A program made the position numbers and the translations under genes. The notes below the pieces were generated by a model. That model saw nothing but the letters and a program-made list of their open reading frames with translations. It searched no databases and was not told the DNA's origin. This document shows, piece by piece, positions 45,831 to 55,891 of a DNA stretch of 64,000 bases. The DNA lies in NCBI RefSeq assembly GCF_029873635.1, contig NC_080426.1, forward strand, positions 58,374,673 to 58,438,672. The letters run 5' to 3'. The DNA is from Malania oleifera (Eukaryota > Streptophyta > Magnoliopsida > Santalales > Ximeniaceae). The number at the start of each line of letters is the position of its first letter. Within the stretch, counting starts at the first letter, position 1.

Positions 45831-45935
45831 TGCAGATGCTTCTTACCTTTTTCCTTCTCTTCCATTTCTTTTATTTTTCCTCTCTCTTTATTTTATCACT
45901 TTTATTAATTTAATTTTGCAGGTCTCTATAATATT

Positions 45936-46196
45936 TCTCCACTGAAAGGATACCCGCAAATCCCTGTACATTTTTGTGCTTCACAGATGTACCATATACG
46001 GGGAATGATGCACCCCTTTTAAAATAGTCTTTTTAATTTTAGCGTCGTCGGGTACACACAACCTGTTACAAAACCTCAAAGTTCCATCATCTAAAATATT
46101 AAAATCGATTCCCTATCCACCCTGCACTTTTTCTCTGATTCTTACCAATTCTGCATCCTGCAGCTGTGAAATCTTAATTCCCTCTAGCAAAGTTGG
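45936..46196 (-). pseudogene. pol: gypsy-B integrase, N-terminal part and linker
   Basis: Continuation of the integrase cut at 33852: FQWRNMNREIAKY-type sequence is restored when the gypsy-C insert is removed. The linker before it matches the 'aaaaatgtacagggatttgc' region of other copies. Stops are present. Confidence 0.7.
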
Positions 46197-46780
46197 CTAA
46201 AGCGCTAGATTAGCAATAAATGGCTGGTGATCTCGCTCTCCTAGCTCCATGCCAACTTTTTCAAAGCCCATTCTGATCTGATGAGGCACCACCATTGTTG
46301 TTACTAAGGCACTTCCTAACCTCCGACTCAAGGCATCAATTACCACGTTAGCCTTTCTTGGGTGGTAATTGATGGTGCAGTTGTAATTATTTATCAACTC
46401 TAACCATCTCCTCTACCTCATATTTAGCTCCTTCTGTGTGAAAAAGTACTTCAGGCTTTTGTGGTCTGTGAAGATCTCGCACCAACCCCCATATACATAG
46501 TGCCTCCAAATTTTCAATGCATAAACCACCGCTACTAATTCCAGATTATGGGTAGGGTAATTTTTCTCACACTCTTTGAGCTACCATGAAGCATAAGCAA
46601 CAACTTTCCCCTATTGCATCAACACACACCCGAGTCCTCTGTGTGACACATCATTGAAAATTACAAAACCTTCTTCTCCCTAAGGAAATGTGAGAATTGA
46701 TGTAGTATGAGTCCCTGCTTCAACTCCTTAAAACTCTGTTCACACTCTTCCTAGTCAATTTTGTCAAAGGGCCTGACAAT
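46197..46780 (-). pseudogene. pol: gypsy-B RNase H and linker, broken
   Basis: 46197-46397 encodes the linker INYHPRKANVVIDALSRR; upstream in element sense is the decayed RNase H with [20 protein letters not shown]-like sequence at about 46490-46560. Frame breaks prevent following all catalytic residues. Confidence 0.7.
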
Positions 46781-47440
46781 TTAGAGAATCCTTCTACAAA
46801 TCAGTGATAGTGTCCTGCCAATCCCAAGAAACTCCTTTTTCGGTCTTACCCAGTCCACTACCACCTCAATCTTGCTCGAATCGACATAATTGCCACCCCT
46901 TGATATCATGTGTCTGAGGAAAGTGACTTGCTTCAACCAGAACTCACACTTCTTGAATTTGGCGTACATTCTCCTTTCTCTCAGTACTTGAAGAACTATC
47001 CTCAAATGATCATCTTGTTATTCAGGGCTCTTTGCATGCACTAGAATATCGTCAATAAAAGCCACAACAAAAAAATCCAAGTATTGATGGAAGACCCTAT
47101 TCATCAGGTCCATGAATATAGCAGGAGCATTCGTCAATACAAACGGCATAATCTGGAACTCATAATGGCCATACCAAGTTCGGAACGCTATCTTTAGAAC
47201 ATCCTCTGCCTTGACCTTTACTTGATGGTACTCGGATCGTAGATCAATCTTAGAAAAATTTTGTGTCCCCTGAAGCTAGTCAAACAAATTATCAATGCGA
47301 GCAAGCGGGTATTTATTCTTCATTGTCATTTTATTTATTTCTCTTTAGTCGATACACAAACTCATCAACCCATATTTATTTTTCACAAACAATACCAGCG
47401 CTCCCCAGGGTGACACGCTGGGTCTAATAAATCCCTTGTC
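46781..47440 (-). pseudogene. pol: gypsy-B reverse transcriptase, broken
   Basis: The catalytic motif [12 protein letters not shown] near 47044-47085 is intact. The thumb (MYAKFKKCEFWLKQVTFLRHMISRGG) at 46781-47005 lacks the usual NVQEIRS residues through a small deletion after VRPKK. The N-terminal part continues from 47440 ([20 protein letters not shown]) and stops at 47345. Confidence 0.82.
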
Positions 47441-48112
47441 AAACAATTCCAGTAACTGTTTTTTCAACTTTTTTAATTCCGTTGGCACCATTCTATACGG
47501 CGCTTTAGAAATCAATGTTGTTCTCATAGCTAAGTCGATAGAAAACTTGATTTCACAATTAGGAGGCAATCCTGGAAAATCCTCCAAAAACATATATGGA
47601 AAATCCCTCACTATCGGGATGTCTTCCAACTTTAATTCCCCTTCTGATGCTTCCTTTACACAGGCCAGGTGTCCCTGGCATCCCTCCAGTAGCAACCTCT
47701 TCGCCTGGATAGCTAATAATTCTTGTGGTGGGGTACACACACATGTCCCCACAAATCTGTACTCCTGATCTCCTGGAGGTCTGAATACCACCTTTTTCTA
47801 ATAACAGTCAATATTGGCATAGTTGGCAGCTAACTTGTCCATTCCCAAATTCACCTCAAAACCATGCATGTTTAGAACTACCAAGTTAGCCAGCAAGGAC
47901 CTCCCTTGAATACGAGTTGGGCAATCTTTGAGTACCCTCCTACACAACACTATGGTCCCAGTCGGCGTCGTCACTGATAAATTGACATCTAATGGCTGAA
48001 CTTCTATTTCACATATCTTGATAAACTCTCGGGCTATGAAGGAGTGTGTTGCCCTTGAAACAAACAGAACAATAGCTTTATATGACAAAACAGAAATGAT
48101 ACCTTTCACCAC
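47441..48112 (-). pseudogene. pol: gypsy-B protease and linker, active site lost
   Basis: 48112-47798 encodes the protease with active site IVLFVSRATHSFIA; Asp is Val and Gly is Arg relative to D-S-G. The domain continues NLVVLNMHGFEVNLGMDKLAANY. A TAG at 47798 precedes VVFRPPGDQEY and the linker to RT (LEGCQGHLACVKEASEGEL). Confidence 0.85.
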
Positions 48113-48289
48113 ATCGCATGTTGCCTCTGCGTCTCCCGGTGTTAAAGCATAAACCTATGGCGGGGCAGTATTCCTCTACTGCTCATTACCCAAGGCTGGT
48201 ACCTACTTGAAAATCAGGAGGTTTGCACATTTTGCTCTGACTCTATACTCCTGCACCTCTCTGTAGGCTGGTATTTATCACTGTGGCTT

Positions 48290-48923
48290 TATCCACTAGC
48301 TTTGAAAAAGTATGCACCTGGAATGCCATGGCCTACTCATAAATACTCTGTCTCAGGCCCTCCTCAAATCTCCTCGCCTTCTTCTCTTCATCTAGCACCA
48401 TGTATGGAGCAAAATAGGACAGCTCGACAAATATGGCTGCGTACTGCTGGACTGTCAGGTGCTCCCGAGTCAGATTTAGAAATTCCACTCTTTTAGCTTT
48501 TCTCATAGTAGCAAGGAAATACAACTTGAAGAATATCTCCTTGAAGCAGCTCCAATTCAAAATTATAGGCACAGGCCTCTACTCCTCATACAACTTCACT
48601 AACCTCCACTAGCGTTTAGCCTCCCCTGTCAACTTAAAAGTAGAGAATGATACTCTCTACTCCTCAATGCAAAGGAGAACTGACAACGTCTCTTCAATCT
48701 CCTGGACCCAGTTCTCTGCCATCAACGGGTTGGCTCCTCTTGAGAACGACGAGGGATTCATTCGAGTGAATTGCTCGATGGTGCAGCCCTGGTGAGCGGG
48801 TGGGCAGCCCTGCTCTCTTGAATTTCTTGCTATCTCTGCCATCACTTGCTGGGCAACACTGCGCAATACCACATTAGAATCACCGCCGCTATAATGCCTA
48901 CATTTTTCTACTATTTTTTTCAT
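48290..48923 (-). pseudogene. gag: gypsy-B gag, broken, zinc knuckle missing
   Basis: Capsid segments: MKKIVEKCRHYSGGDSNVVLRS... with TRMNPSSFSRGANPLMAENWVQEIEE (48657-48923), then after a TAG the segment [33 protein letters not shown] (48333-48572). No CCHC knuckle is found in 48120-48290, where it should lie; the segment appears deleted. Confidence 0.8.
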
Positions 48924-48955
48924 CTATATAAATATATTTATATAAAATAAACCTG

Positions 48956-48967
48956 CTCTGATACAAG
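48956..48967 (-). other. gypsy-B primer binding site (decayed)
   Basis: The minus strand reads CTTGTATCAGAG against the expected TTTGGTATCAGAG. The adjoining sequence does not start with the TGTCACACC terminus of gypsy-B's other LTR. Confidence 0.6.
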
Positions 48968-49550
48968 AATCATAATGCTGCCATCATAACAACTTTGATA
49001 ACAACCAATAATAACTTGAATAAAACTCTATACATACTCCCTGTGGCAAACGCACTATAGTAACCTGGTTTACCCAGAGTGGCACTAGATACAACAGTTC
49101 TCAAACAACCATACAACTCAATGGAAGCATCTATACATACATATACATCCAATAGCAATACTAGAGTCCTATTCATCACCGTAACCATACATAATTTCCC
49201 AAAGTCTGTCCATCCAAAACCATTTCAAAAATACACAATACTTTCTTACACAACACACAGTGTCTCACCGTTACTTACTCTGAACAGTATTCTTAATCTC
49301 TACTCTCAAAAACTCTAGGTCTATCTACCTGGGTTTCCTCAAATGATGAAATTATAAGAGTGAGACACCTCTCAGTAAGATAGAGCAGATTATTATCAGT
49401 GTATGGCAACTGAAGTTTTAATGTTTCAAATACGCTTTCATAGTCTATCTTTTTCTTACTCTGTTAACTCATATATAGAACTATATGCGTACCCATAAAA
49501 ATAATTTTCAGTTCACATATCTTTCTATCAAATCATGCTATAAGTAAAAT

Positions 49551-49745
49551 AAGTATCTTAAACCATACTCTGTGTAAACTAGTATCTCAAATCATTTTTT
49601 GTATAAAAAAAATATCTCAAATCATACTCTGTATAAAATGAATATCTCAAATCATGCTCTGTATAAAATAAGTATCTCAAATCATGCTCTATTTAAACTA
49701 TGCATCACCTTTATACTCTGTATAATAAAATAGTATCTCTGCATA
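49551..49745. repeat. minisatellite, ~30-bp unit (TATCTCAAATCATGCTCTG)
   Basis: Five to six imperfect tandem units of 'tatctcaaatcatgctctg' plus 'tataaaataag'. Confidence 0.85.
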
Positions 49746-50139
49746 AGTAAATGCGCATATATATATAGAAGAACTGCGCTGGATGGATGTACTGTAACGT
49801 CATGAATTAACCCTACATGATCCGAGTTGTGTGGCCCGAAGGCTGGATCTAGTCATTGTTGGCCTACCAGACTAGATCAACTATGTTTGCAACTGTAACT
49901 ATATTTGTAACTATGAGTACGATTCGCCTACCCAACTGGTCCAAACTCTAGAGGGTAACTAGAATCGACTATGCCGCCAACACCCTATCAAAGAAGTGTG
50001 GCTGCACTGGCAACTATGGGGCTACGGTACCGTGCCTAACTATGGCCCATAAGGGTTCTCAAATCATATAATGCGATTTCCAAAACAATATATACATGAT
50101 ATCATTAACACTTTCTGTTAAAAATTGTCAAACTATATA

Positions 50140-50465
50140 CATCTGTAGAAAAACACTATAACTCTGTATAAAAATACTATACTATTGTTCCATAAGGAAC
50201 ACTGTTTCTCTGTATAAAATATCTGTGTTGTAGTTCCACTTAGGGAACATTGTAGTTCCATAAGGAATGTTGTAGTTCCACTTAAGGAACAATGTATCTC
50301 TGTATAAATATATGTACTGTAGTTCCTTAAGGAATGCCATAGTTCTATATAGAACACTATATTACTGTATAAAATATCTGTATAAAACTTTGTATTATAG
50401 TTCTATATAGAACACTATATCTTTGTATAAAATCTGTATAAAACTCTATATAAACTCGATTACAC
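50140..50465. repeat. minisatellite of short palindromes (GTTCCNNAAGGAAC / GTTCTATATAGAAC)
   Basis: Repeated units carry near or perfect palindromes: GTTCCATAAGGAAC (50187-50200) and GTTCTATATAGAAC (perfect, 50342-50355 and 50400-50413), separated by 'actgtttctctgtataaaat'-like spacers. Confidence 0.8.
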
Positions 50466-51432
50466 TGTAACTTTATCAAAAGCACTGTCATACTATGGTA
50501 CTGTATAAAAATCATATCTTTGTTTATATATATATGTACTTTTCCATAAACTGTTAAAGTTATTTATGTATAATATTCAACTCATGCCACACATTTTCTA
50601 TGATAATCTGTACTTTAACATACTGCTAAAAATATTGATATAATTATCTCTAGGGTTTTACTCAACCCAACCCAACTTACACAAAGTGTATATCATTTCA
50701 AAACTCCCATCTCATATGTCTCTGTACCCAGGAAAACTCAGATATCATTTCTAAAATCACATACTATAATTTTAGCTATTAACTTTGTAAAAACGCTTGA
50801 CATAATCTATTCTCCTTACCTGATTCTTGGAGAAATACCTGCAGGGATCCTAAAGCAGTGTCTACAATGTTCGTACAAATCCATGTATTCATATATTTTA
50901 ACTTAATCAGCTAAATCTCATAATAATTACTATCCTAACATCGCTAGGCTCACACGTTCCCGTTAACCAGTTAATTTCTAAAAAAACCATGGGTATAATC
51001 TACTTCCCATATTTAAATTTAATTTCTAACATATTTAAAACACCAATATGATCAAATCCCCGCAGTTTAATCTAATTCCAAAATATCCCCAAAAATCTAA
51101 TTTAATCAAATCCCTGCAGTTGAACTTAATTCCATAATATTCCAAAAAATCTAACTTAATCAAACACTATAATTTAATAAATAAACCATAACTTTCATAC
51201 CCAAAAAAATTGCTTAAAAATCCATATACAATATCCCAGTATTTATATACCATGATTTAATCGGGTGAATTTCTAAAATAACTACCATAACTTATTCTCC
51301 TTACCTTATCCCAGGAGTGGTGCCTATGATGACCAAATGACGAATCCATTCCGATTAAAATGTTGGTGGTTGAATTTGAAATCCAGGGATATTTTCTGTT
51401 CTTCAATCAACGCACGTTTCGTCGAAAAATCA

Positions 51433-51482
<50 letters not shown>
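51433..51482. repeat. (GA)n tract
   Basis: About 50-bp GA run in the junction LTR, in the same place as in other gypsy LTRs. Confidence 0.95.
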
Positions 51483-51483
<1 letters not shown>

Positions 51484-51692
51484 GAAATTAGGGGGGGGCA
51501 TCTTTTGTAATTGGAATTGAATCTAAAACCTTCAGGATATATATATATATATACCCATTATATTATTTATTTAATTAATTCAATTTTTTTAATACTATTC
51601 ATTTTATTTGTTTAATTAATTAATTTAATACAATAATATTTTTTTAAGGATCATTCCACTAATCTTGTATAACTATTTTTGAGGTAGTTACA

Positions 51693-52400
51693 TTCTCCCC
51701 TCCTTATAAAAATTTCATTCTCGAAATTTTCTAACTTACACTTATCACAATTCTCTTCATATGATAAGGTATCTCCTAGTTCTAGTCACTCATACTTTAT
51801 CTTATGTGACAGATCTGGAATGTACCTCTTCAACATGGACACATCAAATACGTCTTGGATTTTGGATAACACTGGAGATAATGCTAACCTGTAGGCAAAT
51901 GGGTCAATTCTTTCTATTATTTTGAATAGCACAATATACGTAAGTCTTAGCTTTCCTTTCTTACCAAATCTTATCACTCCTTTCCTTTGTGCAATTTTCA
52001 AAAACATGTAATCTCCCACTTCAACTTAGGAATGTGAAATGGTTACAACGGTCTCGCCGGTCTCTGACGCTCAGCCTTCACCTGCTGTCATGTTAAGCAC
52101 TGATCTACATATCGGTCAATTTCTTTCTTTATATTACTCCATTAAAAAGACTCTCGTAAATCCCTATACATTTCAGTGCTTCCTGGGTGCACTGTATAGA
52201 GGGAACAATGTGCCTTATCCAAAATATTTCTTTTAATCTTAGCATCATCAGGTACACATAACCTAGTACGAAATCTCAAAGCTCCATCATCTAAGATATT
52301 AAAATCTACACCCATTTCACCTTGCACTTTACCCATAATCTTTATTAACTCTGTACCTTTCATCTGAGTAGTTTTAATCCTTCCCAATAGTGCTTAGTTG
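51693..52400 (-). pseudogene. pol: gypsy-E integrase remnant with core deleted
   Basis: After a polypurine tract (51693-51712), the C-terminal domain GKLRLTYIVLFKIIERIDPFAYRLAL (51786-52019) is joined directly to the zinc-finger/linker part (52020-52400: LRFRTRLCVPDD...SLYTVHPGSTEMYRDLRES). The catalytic core between them is missing, and the chromodomain-like tail is also truncated. Confidence 0.75.
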
Positions 52401-53266
52401 AATGACCAGATTAGCAATGAATGTTTGGTGATTTCCTTCCACCAGTTCCACACCAAACCTTCTAGATCCATTCTAATATGATATTAATCTACTACTAATA
52501 ATAATGATGCATTCCCTAACTTCAGACTTAATGTATCGGTTACCGCATTAGCTTTCCCTATGTGGCAACTGATGGTACAATCAAAATATTTTATTTATTC
52601 AAGTTATTTCCTCTATCTCCTATTCAACTCTTTCTGTGTGAAGAAATATTTCAAACTTTTATGATCTATGAATATTTCACACTTCCCTCCATATAGATAA
52701 TGCCTCCAAATTTTCAATGCATACACTACTGCAGCCAATTCTAAATCATGTGTGGGGTAGTTCTTCTCGTATTATTTAAGTTACCTAGAAGCGTATGCCA
52801 CAACTTTTCCTTGCTGCATCAATACACACTCAAGTCTTCTCAAAGACGCGTCACTGTAAATAAAAAAATCTCCATCTCCTGATAGGATGGTTAAAACTGG
52901 TGCGGTGACGAGTCACTACTTCAATTCCTGGAAGCTCTGCTCATAATCATCATTCCACTTAAACTTTACATTCTTTCTTGTCAACCGTGTCAGAGGACCC
53001 CAATAACTTAGAAAAACCCTCCACAAACCGCCAGTAGTATCTTTCCAGGCCTAAGAAACTTCTAACCTCCTGAACATTCTTTGGTCTCGCCCAATCCACT
53101 ACCGCCTCTATCTGGCTAGGGTCTACAGAAACACCATCCCCAGATATTATGCGTCCAACAAATGCAACTTTCTCTAACCAAAATTCACATTTATTGAATT
53201 TAGCGTAGAGCTTATTTTCCCTTAACAACTGTAGCAGTGGCCTCAAATGATTTTTATGCTCCTCTA
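52401..53266 (-). pseudogene. pol: gypsy-E RNase H and RT thumb, broken
   Basis: RNase H at about 52550-52900 is heavily decayed. The RT thumb at 52959-53266 reads LRENKLYAKFNKCEFWLEKVAF...VDPSQIEAVVDWARPKNVQEVRSFLGLERYYWRFVEG. The RT is cut at 53266, just before the catalytic F-x-D-D would be encoded, by unrelated LTR-like sequence. Confidence 0.78.
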
Positions 53267-55891
53267 TGTCGCAACGTCTCAGACCCACCAAACACGCACG
53301 GGTGTGGCTACAAACTCGAAAAAATGGTGTGAATTTTGAAAAATTATTTTCATGAAAAAACAAGGTGTGATGGAGTCGCCACTAACCTTTTGAAGTGTGG
53401 TTAGAACACTTGACTACGACCCAATTAAGGGTAGAATCGGTCTACACTACCAGAGTTAGGCTCGGGAGTTCGGTTATGCGGGGGGAAGGTATTAGCACCC
53501 CCTATGTGTCCGTTCTTACAAATGGTATCTAATTAATCGAAAATTATCCCCAAAATAAGTCCAATGAGCCTTCTTATTTTACTCCCTAAAAAGTGGGAAG
53601 AACATGTACAAAACGAAATACTATATAGATATTCCCTCATAACCGAGGCATATCGTACTCCGAAGAGTTCATGGCTCCCTTTGAAATCATTGGAATTGAA
53701 AAATCGAAAAAATAGGGTACAAAATACACTCCAGGGGTTTTTGAAATCTTTAGGATTTTTTAAGTATGAAAAATAATATTTCGAGAGGTTTTGAATTTAT
53801 TTGGGAATGAAAAATTTGTAAAAATGAGTTTTCCAACTCAAAAATATTTTTTATATTTTCCTGTAATTTTTATGAATTTTTACATGATTTTCCTTATTAT
53901 TTTTTTTCAATAAATTTTGAAATAACCAAAATTTCATTAAGAAAAAACAAAGAAAATCAAGTACAATAACATTTTTACAATTTTTTATGAATTTTCAGTA
54001 TTTTTGGCAATTTTTTCAATTTTTTATGATTTTTTATTGAAGTTTTTGAATTTTAGGGATTTAAAAAGAATTTATTCGAAATATTAAAAATAAAGAACAG
54101 AAGAACCGGTGTATCTCGGTTCAGGGGGCAGACCGATCAAACTTTGACTGATCCGTGGGAGACCATTTTAAGGTCTGGGTTAAGACCATACCACATGTCA
54201 GCACCGGGTTGGGTGGAAGTAGGCGAAGCGAACTACCCACATGGCATCATCATGTGCGTTCAAAGAATGCCAAGATCCAACAGCTGACATTAGGCCATGC
54301 CAAGCCTTAATGACAAAGGGAACCAAGCCGCCATGTGGCAATCGACGAGCAGAGGGAGCAGGTGCAATGATTGACTCCTGAGGCAAATGATCTCCACCGT
54401 TGATGGGGATCGAAGATTAACGGTGTGGGGTGAGACAGGTGCAGGTCAGCCTCGTGGCTTGATCTAGTACGTCCATTTAAGCACCCATCCAGCAACTCAC
54501 CACGAGCCTCTTTGGGCATTAATGACCAGGTGATAGGGAGGCCACGTGGCACACGGCGTGTGAAGGGGGACAGGTGCGCGAGGATTGATGGTCTCTAACA
54601 AAGGGGTGATCGCCACCATTGACACCATGGAGATCAGATGGTTTCGATGAGAGGCGCTGAATGCTTAGAATCCTGTGAGAGCCAAGTGTCGTTGAGTGGG
54701 CGTTGTGGCTAATCTTACCCATCCGGTATAGGATGATCAAACGGCCATGAAGAGAACACGTACGCTCCTAATGCGTGCGATCTCAGTCATTAATAGAGGT
54801 AATAATCCAAGGGTGGAGAGGGAGCCACGTAATGCCATTGATCGAACAATCAAGATGATGCCATGTGTTCCAATTGGACAACATCTAAGGGTGCCATATT
54901 TAAACTAAAAATTTTCACTTTTGGGACTTTTCACTCTCCCTATTGTCACACACCCTCCCCTCTCTCTCATTCTCTCCCCTTCGTGAGTCAAGCTTAGAAA
55001 CCTTAGGGTTTCTGAGACTTTGCTTTTTGCAACTCAACTTCTTCATTCGAAGCTCTTCCTCCCCCTTGTCTTTATTTTCTGTCCCTCACAGCACCCCTTT
55101 TCCTCTCTTTCTGTAATCAGAGTGAAACCTTAAATCTCCTACCCGAAGTCTCCTCCCTAGCCCTTTCGTCTTCTTTCCTTTGTAAACCCCACTAAAAAAA
55201 AATCTGAGACCCTAGTTTTCTCATGAGGCCTCCTGTAGATCCGAGCTCAGACTTTGGTTTGGGAATAGGCAGGATTTAAAATCCCCAGGCTCTCCCATCG
55301 AAGATTTCATCTTCTTTCGCTTCCTCTGTCTTCTAAAATCTAGCAATGCCAAAAAGCAATCTAGAAGTGGACTTCTGATTCAGCGCGGCAAACAAGTGCA
55401 AGGCTTAGGGGGCTTTAATCCAAAATATGATCAGTTCATTAAAGGACGAAAATCGTGATCCTGAGCTAAGTATCCCCCCTCTCTCTTCTATTTTGTTTTT
55501 CTTATATATATATTTTTTTGTTTTTTTTAGTTTGATTGGATGTGTGTATATGGATACCAGTTGTTCTGGACTATTGGTGACGCTTGTGGTGTTAGGGTGT
55601 ATGAGTATCTAGCTTATGATCAACACTGATGACTGTTGTTCTGATCTGAGTGTCCAGGTGAATCTGTTATGGTTTCAAGATTAGCGTTGAAGATGAGTGG
55701 GCTTGTCTTCACTCGGTGAGTTGCATTAGGGTTGACTCGTGCGAGTAAACCTGAAAGGATTTGTGCAGACTCAGGTGGACTCGAGTGGGCTGAGTCATAT
55801 GTGTGGCTTGGCACGTGGGCTTAGGTTGGTGTGGAATTGGGCTTTTGGCTTCTAGGTTAAGTGGGCCTCAGGTCAATAAAACTTTTAATGG
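53267..55891 (+). mobile_element. Tat/Ogre-like LTR region
   Basis: Starts TGTCGCAACGTCTC inside gypsy-E RT. It carries 'ggagtcgccactaac' (53364-53378) and, near 53480, 'gcggggggaaggtattagca', a signature I associate with the 5' part of Tat/Ogre-type gypsy LTRs in dicots. A moderately GC-rich U3, a TATTTAAACT box near 54897 and a CT-rich leader (54950-55090) follow. No PBS or coding domain of that clade follows, so it is a solo or truncated LTR. The right boundary is simply where the copia-D LTR begins. Minus-strand frames at 54198-54740 show no family. Confidence 0.45.

Larger units (their letters stand above)
33858..45930 (-). mobile_element. gypsy-C: full-structure Ty3/gypsy element, reversed
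   Basis: Inserted into gypsy-B integrase with a perfect 5-bp target duplication ATATT (33853-33857 and 45931-45935). LTRs are 33858-38363 and 43222-45930; the first is long because it contains a solo copia LTR. Without that, the two LTRs are about 2.64 and 2.71 kb. The internal region has the polypurine tract, integrase, RNase H, RT, protease, gag and PBS on the minus strand. Confidence 0.92.
43222..45930 (-). mobile_element. gypsy-C 5' LTR
   Basis: 2,709 bp, left end TGTGACACCTCAATTTTTC, right end GGTCTCTATA (CACA mutated to TATA) against the ATATT duplication. Landmarks as in the 3' LTR; a minisatellite lies at 44540-44800. It retains the uninterrupted target site of the solo copia LTR. 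Confidence 0.9.
30387..48967 (-). mobile_element. gypsy-B: reversed Ty3/gypsy element interrupted by gypsy-C
   Basis: Composite of 3' LTR (30387-32429), integrase (32430-33852), gypsy-C insertion, then the rest of integrase, RNase H, RT, protease and gag (45936-48923), ending in a decayed PBS near 48956-48967. Removing 33858-45930 and one TSD copy rejoins the integrase exactly. No LTR of matching family follows the PBS; a diverged gypsy LTR takes its place. Confidence 0.8.
48968..51692 (-). mobile_element. gypsy LTR at the junction of gypsy-B and gypsy-E
   Basis: About 2.7 kb. The right end GGTAGTTACA is followed by a polypurine tract (gypsy-E), and the left side abuts gypsy-B's primer site. 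It has the shared 'gtgagacacctctcagtaag' (about 49360-49379) and 'gagttgtgtggcccgaagg' (about 49825-49843) blocks, two minisatellites and a long GA tract, so it is a 3' LTR for gypsy-E. It is related to, but clearly diverged from, the gypsy-B 3' LTR. The left terminus is not well defined. Confidence 0.7.

Noticed and set aside
54198-54740. Three overlapping minus-strand frames in a GC-richer segment
   Set aside because: No family similarity and mutually overlapping; the segment is best explained as LTR U3.
55870-55891. Possible tail of gypsy-E RT before the copia-D LTR
   Set aside because: Only about 11 bp of resemblance; too short to call.
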